Below are positions 58,813 to 64,000 of a stretch of DNA of 64,000 bases, in pieces (the stretch's first letter is position 1; each line of letters opens with the position of its first letter). The notes under the pieces were generated by a model. The model worked only from the letters and a program-made list of their open reading frames with translations, ran no database searches and had not been told where the DNA came from. The position numbers and the translations under genes were made by a program. The stretch covers positions 62,001-126,000 of the forward strand of contig NZ_VDUZ01000007.1 in NCBI RefSeq assembly GCF_008039615.1, given 5' to 3'. The stretch comes from Vineibacter terrae. Its GTDB lineage: Bacteria; Pseudomonadota; Alphaproteobacteria; Reyranellales; Reyranellaceae.

Positions 58813-60756
58813 TCAGCTCGCCTGCTTGACCCGCATGTACCACTCGACCAAGCGCCGGACCTGGCGCTCGGTGTAGCCGCGCGCGACCATCCGCGTGACG
58901 AACTCCCCGTGCTTCTTTTCGGTTTCTCCATCCTTCTTGGTGCCGAAGGAGATCACGGGCAGCAGATCTTCGACCTGCGAGAACATGCGTTTCTCAATCA
59001 CCTCCCGGATTTTTTCATAGCTCGTCCAGGAGGGGTTCTTGCCGTTGTTGTTCGCCCGCGTGCGCAGGGCGAACTTCACGATCTCGTTGCGGAAGTCCTT
59101 TGGATTGGCGATGCCTGCCGGCTTCTCGACCTTGGTCAGCTCCTGATTGAGCAGCTCGCGGTTGAGCAGCTGGCCGGTATCCGGATCCTTGAAATCCAGA
59201 TCCTCGATCCAGGCATCGGCGTAGTCGACATAGCGGTCGAACAGGTTCTGGCCGTAGTCGGCGTAGGATTCGAGATAGGTTTTCTGGATCTCGTTGCCGA
59301 TGAACTCCGCGTAGCGAGGCGCCAGGTCGCCCTTGATGAACTCGAGATAGCGCTTCTCCATCTCGCCCGAGAGCTGCTCGCGGCGGATGGTCTGCTCCAG
59401 CACATACATCAGATGCACCGGGTCGGCGGCGATCTCCGTCGTATCGTGGTTGAAGGTCGCAGCCAGCACCTTGAAGGCGAAGCGCGTCGAGACGCCGTCC
59501 ATGCCTTCATCCACGCCGGCGGCGTCCTTGTATTCCTGGACGCTGCGGGCCTTGGGGTCGGACTCCTTCAGCGTCTCGCCGTCATAGACGCGCATCTTGG
59601 CGTGGAGCGTCGAGTTCTCGTGCTGGCGCAGGCGTGAGAGCACCGAGAAGCGGGCGAGTGTCTCGATGGTCGCGGGCGCGCAGGGCGCGTTCGTGAGCTC
59701 CGAGCTCTTGATCAGCTTGTCGTAGATCTTGGATTCCTCGGTCACCCGCAGGCAGTAGGGCACCTTGACGACCGAGATGCGGTCGATGAACGCCTCGTTG
59801 TTCTTGTTGCTCTTGAAGCTCTGCCACTCGGCTTCGTTCGAGTGGGCCAGGATGATCCCCGAGAAGGGGATGGCGCCGATGTTCTCGGAGCCGATGTAGT
59901 TGCCTTCCTGCGTTGCGGTGAGCAGGGGGTGCAACATCTTGATCGGCGCCTTGAACATCTCGACGAACTCGAGGATGCCCTGGTTGGCCCGGTTGAGGCC
60001 GCCCGAGTAGCTGTAGGCGTCGGGATCGTTCTGGGCGAAGGCCTCGAGCTTGCGGATGTCGACCTTGCCGACCAGCGACGAGATATCCTGGTTGTTCTCG
60101 TCGCCGGGTTCGGTCTTGGCGACGGCGATCTGCCGCAGGCGGGAGGGCTGGATCTTGGCAACCCGGAAGCGCGAGATGTCGCCGCCGAACGCCTCGAGGC
60201 GCTTGAGGCACCAGGGGCTCATCAGGCCGTTCAGGCGGCGGCGCGGAATGCGGTACCGCTCCTCCAGCAGGGCGCCCATCGTGTCGGGGTCGAACAGCCC
60301 CAGCGGGCTCTCGAACACCGGGCTGATCTCGTCACCGGCCTTCAGGACGTAGATGGGGTGCACCTCCATCAACGACTTCAGCCGCTCGGCCAGCGACGAC
60401 TTGCCGCCGCCCACCGGGCCGAGGAGATAGAGGATCTGCTTGCGCTCCTCCAGGCCCTGCGCCGCGTGGCGCAGGAAGGAGACGATGCGCTCGATCGTCT
60501 CCTCCATGCCGTAGAACCCGGAAAACGCAGGGTAGATGCGGATGGTTCTGTTGAGGAAGATCCGGCCGAGGCGCGGATCCTTGGCGGTGTCGAGGATCTC
60601 GGGCTCGCCGATGGCGGCCAGCAGGCGCTCCGTTGCGCTGGCGTACAGCATGGGATCGCTGCGGCAGGCATCGAGGTAGTCCGACAGCGACATCGCGGTT
60701 TCGCGTCGTGCTTCGAACGACCGCACCAGGGTGTTGAAAACAGAGTCGTCGGGCAT
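58813..60756 (-). CDS. prkA: PrkA-family serine protein kinase (YeaG-like)
   Basis: 647 residues. An AAA+ domain with Walker A GPVGGGKSS (113-121) and a C-terminal kinase-like domain. The start MPDDSVFNTLVRSFEARRE and YGMEETIERIVSFL match YeaG/PrkA, a Ser/Thr kinase active in nitrogen starvation and stationary phase. ATG 60756 follows GAGGATACC. It is the first gene of the operon; the promoter should lie in the 840-bp gap upstream. Confidence 0.95.
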   Translation of the reverse strand: MPDDSVFNTLVRSFEARRETAMSLSDYLDACRSDPMLYASATERLLAAIGEPEILDTAKDPRLGRIFLNRTIRIYPAFSGFYGMEETIERIVSFLRHAAQGLEERKQILYLLGPVGGGKSSLAERLKSLMEVHPIYVLKAGDEISPVFESPLGLFDPDTMGALLEERYRIPRRRLNGLMSPWCLKRLEAFGGDISRFRVAKIQPSRLRQIAVAKTEPGDENNQDISSLVGKVDIRKLEAFAQNDPDAYSYSGGLNRANQGILEFVEMFKAPIKMLHPLLTATQEGNYIGSENIGAIPFSGIILAHSNEAEWQSFKSNKNNEAFIDRISVVKVPYCLRVTEESKIYDKLIKSSELTNAPCAPATIETLARFSVLSRLRQHENSTLHAKMRVYDGETLKESDPKARSVQEYKDAAGVDEGMDGVSTRFAFKVLAATFNHDTTEIAADPVHLMYVLEQTIRREQLSGEMEKRYLEFIKGDLAPRYAEFIGNEIQKTYLESYADYGQNLFDRYVDYADAWIEDLDFKDPDTGQLLNRELLNQELTKVEKPAGIANPKDFRNEIVKFALRTRANNNGKNPSWTSYEKIREVIEKRMFSQVEDLLPVISFGTKKDGETEKKHGEFVTRMVARGYTERQVRRLVEWYMRVKQAS

Positions 60757-61604
60757 TGGTATCCTCATGACTACGCTGCGACTATGCCAAGTTCAGGCCA
60801 GAGATCGCCGCCATTCGGATGGACATGTACCTAAGTACGCTTCTGGTTCAGGTCCCGTTCCCGTGTTGTCTTACATGGTGACGATCCAGATTATTTTCAA
60901 CATTATGGCAAAAAGACGTGTCCTGACCTTGGCTGTGCAGATTCAGGGACAGCACCTGTGCAAGTGCGGCTTTTCTCAGCAACGCCTTGCAGGCACCCTT
61001 TTCAACGGTCTGTTGCCCCGAGCTATTCCATGGGCTGAGCAGGACGGGACCGACAGTTGATGTGGGCAAACCCAGTACGTCATCGCCGGGCGATGTGTTC
61101 CAGCCGGCGAAGACAGTCATCGCAGAGGCGCCCGATCTGCGCGTCGTGAGCGTCAGATCGTGGGAGCAAATTCTCGGCGTGCGCAACGGAACCCGAGAAC
61201 CGCCCGATCTCGCCTTCGACAGGCTCCTCATGTTGCCCTCGCGGGCACTAGTATCCTCAATGAGCATTCTACGCCTGTCGGGCTGCCTATACAACATGCA
61301 GCTGGCAGGGTGTGAATATCGCACCGCATTTAGAGTCTCCATTCTGTGCGACAACTAACTGTTCCAGAGCACGACTCGTGCCGGGACGGTGTGCGCGAGG
61401 CGAAGGACATCCGGTCCCGCTTGGAGTTGATGCTGCGGTGCGGTAGAGCAGGCATCGGCGACCGGCAGAGCCGCGCGCCACGCATGCCTGAGGCTCCTGC
61501 CGCGGATCGATGTTGCGGGCCGGCGTGGCTTCCTCGAAAACGAGACATAGCCCTGCGCGCCATCCAGCCGTGGCATGGCCGGGGCCTGAATTGAGGGGCG
61601 CATC
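60757..61604. other. 848-bp interval with no supportable gene
   Basis: Open frames of up to 168 codons exist on both strands (60848-61354 minus; 60987-61358 plus) but none shows a recognisable domain, convincing third-base bias or a good RBS, and they overlap each other. The part around 60830-60980 is more A+T-rich than the flanks. It must hold the promoter of prkA (minus strand) and of the aminotransferase (plus strand). A decayed gene is possible; I cannot identify it. Confidence 0.6.
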
Positions 61605-62816
61605 GTGGCAGTCGCTGAAGTGAGAGCTGAAAAAAAGAGCATGCCGGCCAATGATTTCGACCTGCCGGAGGCCGCTCTGCGTGCGCTGCGTAACTCCAAG
61701 TGGAGCAAGTATGGACCGGACGTGCTGCCGGCCTGGGTCGCCGAGATGGATTTCGCCGTTGCCGAGCCGATCCAGCAGGCCGTCCAGCGTATCGTCGAGG
61801 CACGCGACTACGGCTATCCCATGCGCAACGGCGACAAGGCCGGCGCCGCGGTCACGGTATCCTTCGCGGCGCGCATGAAGGAGCGTTTCGGCTGGGAGGT
61901 CGATCCCGCCCTGGTGCTGCCGCTGGCCGACCTCGTGCAGGGAACCTATGCGCCGGTCCTGGCCTTCTCGGAGCCGGGCGACGGTGTCGTGCTGCAGGTG
62001 CCGAACTATCCGCCGTTCCGGGACGTGATCCAGACCACCGGCCGCAAGCTGATCCCGCTGGCGATGCGCGACGACGGCAGCCGCCATGTCTGCGACACGG
62101 CCGAGCTTGCCGGCGTGGTCGACGGACGGACGCGTATCTTCGTGCTGTGCAATCCGCAGAATCCGACCGGTCGCGTGTTCACGCGCGCCGAGCTGCAGGC
62201 GATGGCGCGCTTCGCGATCGACCACGACATGATCGTCATCTCCGACGAGATTCACGCCGATCTCGTGTATCCCGGCCATCAGCACATCCCGCTGGCGTCG
62301 CTGGGACCGGAGATCGCGGCACGCACGGTCACGATCACCTCGCCGACCAAGAGCTTCAACATCCCGGGATTGCGCTGCGCGGTGCTGCATTTCGGGTCGG
62401 CCCGGCTGCGCGACCGTTTCCTCGCCCGCATTCCGGCGCGGCTGATGGGCGATCCCAACGCCATCGGCGTCGATGCCACTGTCGCGGCATGGTCGGCTGG
62501 ACAGCCCTGGCTCGACGCGGTGACGGCGCACCTGCTGCGGGCCCGCGACCGGCTGGTCGGCAGGCTGCAGGCGGAGCTGCCGGAGATCCGCTGCCACGCT
62601 CCGGAAGGCACATTCCTCGCCTGGCTCGATTGCACGAAGCTCGGCTTCAACACGTCGGCCTTCGACTTCTTCCACGACAAGGCGCGCATCGCCTTCAGCG
62701 CCGGCGAGACCTTCGATCCGGCTTGCCATCAGTTCGTGCGCTTCAACTTTGCGACGTCGATGCCGATCCTCGACAAGCTGCTCGACCGCATGGTCACCGC
62801 CGTCCGGCGCAGCTAG
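61605..62816 (+). CDS. PatB/MalY-type pyridoxal-phosphate aminotransferase (cystathionine beta-lyase-like)
   Basis: 403 residues, fold-type I PLP enzyme. NPTGRVFTRAELQAMARFAIDHDMIVISDEIHADLV (abbreviated), catalytic Lys in SPTKSFNIPGLR and a large C-terminal domain with FSAGETFDPACHQFVRFNFA match PatB/MalY, which cleave cystathionine or other C-S bonds. GTG 61605 follows GAGGGGCGCATC; ATG 61641 in frame is the alternative. It is followed after 4 bp by the dispersed repeat copy 2. Confidence 0.88.
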   Translation: MAVAEVRAEKKSMPANDFDLPEAALRALRNSKWSKYGPDVLPAWVAEMDFAVAEPIQQAVQRIVEARDYGYPMRNGDKAGAAVTVSFAARMKERFGWEVDPALVLPLADLVQGTYAPVLAFSEPGDGVVLQVPNYPPFRDVIQTTGRKLIPLAMRDDGSRHVCDTAELAGVVDGRTRIFVLCNPQNPTGRVFTRAELQAMARFAIDHDMIVISDEIHADLVYPGHQHIPLASLGPEIAARTVTITSPTKSFNIPGLRCAVLHFGSARLRDRFLARIPARLMGDPNAIGVDATVAAWSAGQPWLDAVTAHLLRARDRLVGRLQAELPEIRCHAPEGTFLAWLDCTKLGFNTSAFDFFHDKARIAFSAGETFDPACHQFVRFNFATSMPILDKLLDRMVTAVRRS

Positions 62817-62820
62817 TGCA

Positions 62821-62962
62821 GGGAATCGCGGGTAGCTGATACATCCGTCATCCCGAGCGTAGCGAGGGATCTCCTGCGTGGGACACACGTGCGCCATTCG
62901 CAGGGGATCCCTCGCTGCGCTCGGGATGACAGTCATGATTCACCTTCTACCGGTAGTCGGTA
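62821..62962. repeat. Palindromic dispersed repeat, copy 2
   Basis: Same element as at 55817-55959, about 94% identical by eye. Inverted arms 62848-62876 and 62901-62929 carry two mismatches. It begins 4 bp after the aminotransferase stop codon, so both copies sit directly at the 3' end of a gene. It probably acts as a transcript end or stabiliser. Confidence 0.85.
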
Positions 62963-63041
62963 TGGAGCGCGTGCGAACCCGGGGACACAGGTGCCCACCC
63001 TCTCTCGCGCAGGATGATTTCCGCCCGGGGTGGAACGCTTC

Positions 63042-63956
63042 CTAAGCGCTCCGGTCTGCGGCCGGCGCCGACGTCTGGGAAAAGATCCGTCGGGCCATGT
63101 CGGCGAGGTAGGCATATTCCCCGGCCGTCTCGCTGCCCCACCACATGACGCAGAGGTTGTGGGCCGGAATAGGCGGCTCGGCCTCGAGCACGCGCAGCTT
63201 CAGATCGCCACCGGAGAGCTTGATGATCTCGCGCGGCAGCAGTGCGGCGCCCGTGCCGGCGCCGGCGAGCCGGGCGATCACGGTCAGCGGATTGCATGTG
63301 TTGAGCCTGTGCGGCTTCAGTCCGCGGGTGCCGAACCACATCTGGATCGTCGTGAACAGCCCGGACGGCGGGCCGTTGGTGAAGATCGGCAGGTCGACGA
63401 GGTTTTCCGGCGTCGCGATATCACCCTCGAAGGGAAGGTTCGTGCCGATGACCCAGACGAGGTCGATCAGCCAGAGCGGCACGATGGTGATGCCGTCATG
63501 AGCGCGCGGCTGGGACAGAAAGGCGATATCGATCGCGCGGTCGAGGAGCTGCTGCTCGAGCCGGGTGCTGAAATCGACGGTCACATCCACCTGCAGCTCC
63601 GGCCGCTGCATGGCAAGCGACACCAGCAGATCCGGCAGGATGCGGGCGGCGAAGGAATCCGCCGCACCGATCCGCAGCAGGCTGCGGTCGGCGCTGCCAC
63701 CCGCCGACCGGCGCTGGACCTGCTCGGCATGGGCCAGGATACGCTCCACGTCGCCGTAGATCGCGTCCCCGAAAGTCGTGAGCGACGGACGATAGAGCGA
63801 GCGGTCGAAGAGCTCGGTGCCCAGGATGCGTTCGAGCTCCTTGACCCGAAGGCTCACGGTTGGCTGCGACAGGTTCAGGTGGGACGCTGCGGCGCGGAAG
63901 CCGCCCAGCCGGGCCACCCAGTAGAAGGCCTCAGCCTGGCCGAAGGTGTAGCGCAT
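63042..63956 (-). CDS. LysR-family transcriptional regulator
   Basis: 304 residues from ATG 63956. HTH: FYWVARLGGFRAAASHLNLSQPTVSLRVKELERILG; effector domain (about 95-295) with a typical RIGAADSFAARILPDLL entry. The start has no Shine-Dalgarno; TTG 63986 in frame is the alternative but lies in the operator-like palindrome (63968-63984). It reads leftwards, so a divergent target may lie beyond the right window edge. Confidence 0.9.
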   Translation of the reverse strand: MRYTFGQAEAFYWVARLGGFRAAASHLNLSQPTVSLRVKELERILGTELFDRSLYRPSLTTFGDAIYGDVERILAHAEQVQRRSAGGSADRSLLRIGAADSFAARILPDLLVSLAMQRPELQVDVTVDFSTRLEQQLLDRAIDIAFLSQPRAHDGITIVPLWLIDLVWVIGTNLPFEGDIATPENLVDLPIFTNGPPSGLFTTIQMWFGTRGLKPHRLNTCNPLTVIARLAGAGTGAALLPREIIKLSGGDLKLRVLEAEPPIPAHNLCVMWWGSETAGEYAYLADMARRIFSQTSAPAADRSA

Positions 63957-63967
63957 GACGTCAAGAC

Positions 63968-63984
63968 GATAGTTAATGACTATC
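63968..63984. promoter_or_regulatory. LysR-box-like palindrome GATAG-N7-CTATC
   Basis: A perfect interrupted palindrome 12 bp upstream of the LysR start, in A+T-rich DNA. The ATAG...CTAT symmetry is typical for LysR-type recognition sites (T-N11-A). It probably serves autoregulation and control of the unseen divergent gene. Confidence 0.5.
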
Positions 63985-64000
63985 AAGCTGCCAAGAGTTC

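Noticed and set aside
60848-61358. Overlapping frames of 168 (minus) and 123 (plus) codons in the prkA upstream gap
   Set aside because: No domain, RBS or codon bias distinguishes them, and they overlap each other. I list the interval as unassigned.

Overview
The window is GC-rich chromosomal DNA with densely packed genes, strong G/C preference at third codon positions and many 4-base ATGA overlaps. A class I (archaeal-type) lysyl-tRNA synthetase, a Dpp-type ABC operon, CO-dehydrogenase-type molybdenum hydroxylases, pirins, UxaA and many acyl-CoA/ring-cleavage enzymes point to a free-living, metabolically versatile alphaproteobacterium (Rhodospirillales/Hyphomicrobiales-like). I cannot name the genus. 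I saw no rRNA, tRNA, CRISPR array, intact insertion sequence or prophage.

Layout. 1-6.9 kb: a catabolic block (partial secreted protein, ABM-type monooxygenase, ketopantoate-reductase-like enzyme, enolase-superfamily enzyme, cupin, amidohydrolase-2) divergent from a LysR regulator, then an SMP-30 lactonase and a tandem DUF1330 protein. 7.0-9.9 kb: two pirins around a LysR gene. 10.1-15.7 kb: a five-gene peptide/nickel-type ABC importer. 15.9-24.4 kb: a divergent, tightly overlapping operon of IclR regulator, DUF917, HyuA-like ATPase, HapK-like protein, LLM flavin monooxygenase and three-subunit molybdenum hydroxylase. Together with the importer it looks like a complete uptake-and-degradation system for an unidentified, probably N-heterocyclic substrate, and is my best candidate for an undescribed pathway. 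24.4-32.3 kb: sulfurtransferase with an unusually structured leader, TerB-like protein, AEC transporter, mscL, a DinG-type helicase and a sulfatase-fold membrane enzyme. 32.5-34.6 kb: lysS followed by a scar (truncated gene plus a decayed second lysS 3' end). 34.6-47.3 kb: Tat-exported nitroreductase-like protein and MarR regulator with paired operators, then aminotransferase, UxaA dehydratase, P450, quinone-oxidoreductase-like enzyme, Rieske oxygenase, receiver protein, cysteine-dioxygenase-like cupin, ferredoxin and epoxide hydrolase. 47.3-55.7 kb: a small transcript with a 24-codon peptide, MFS exporter, acyl-CoA ligase with two acyl-CoA dehydrogenases, secreted protein, hydrolase and SDR. 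55.8-60.8 kb: the prkA-yeaH-spoVR stress operon. 61.6-64 kb: a PatB/MalY-type aminotransferase and a LysR regulator. Two copies of a 143-bp palindromic repeat lie at 55.8 and 62.8 kb.

Most of the content is peripheral catabolism: importers, oxygenases, hydratases, hydrolases and CoA enzymes, each next to its own LysR, IclR or MarR regulator. Core functions (lysS, mscL, DinG, prkA operon) are interspersed. Besides the DUF917/HyuA/molybdenum-hydroxylase operon, the most novel-looking non-coding signals are the pseudoknot-capable leader before the sulfurtransferase (25.3-25.4 kb), the small transcript at 47.3 kb and the rearrangement scar after lysS.
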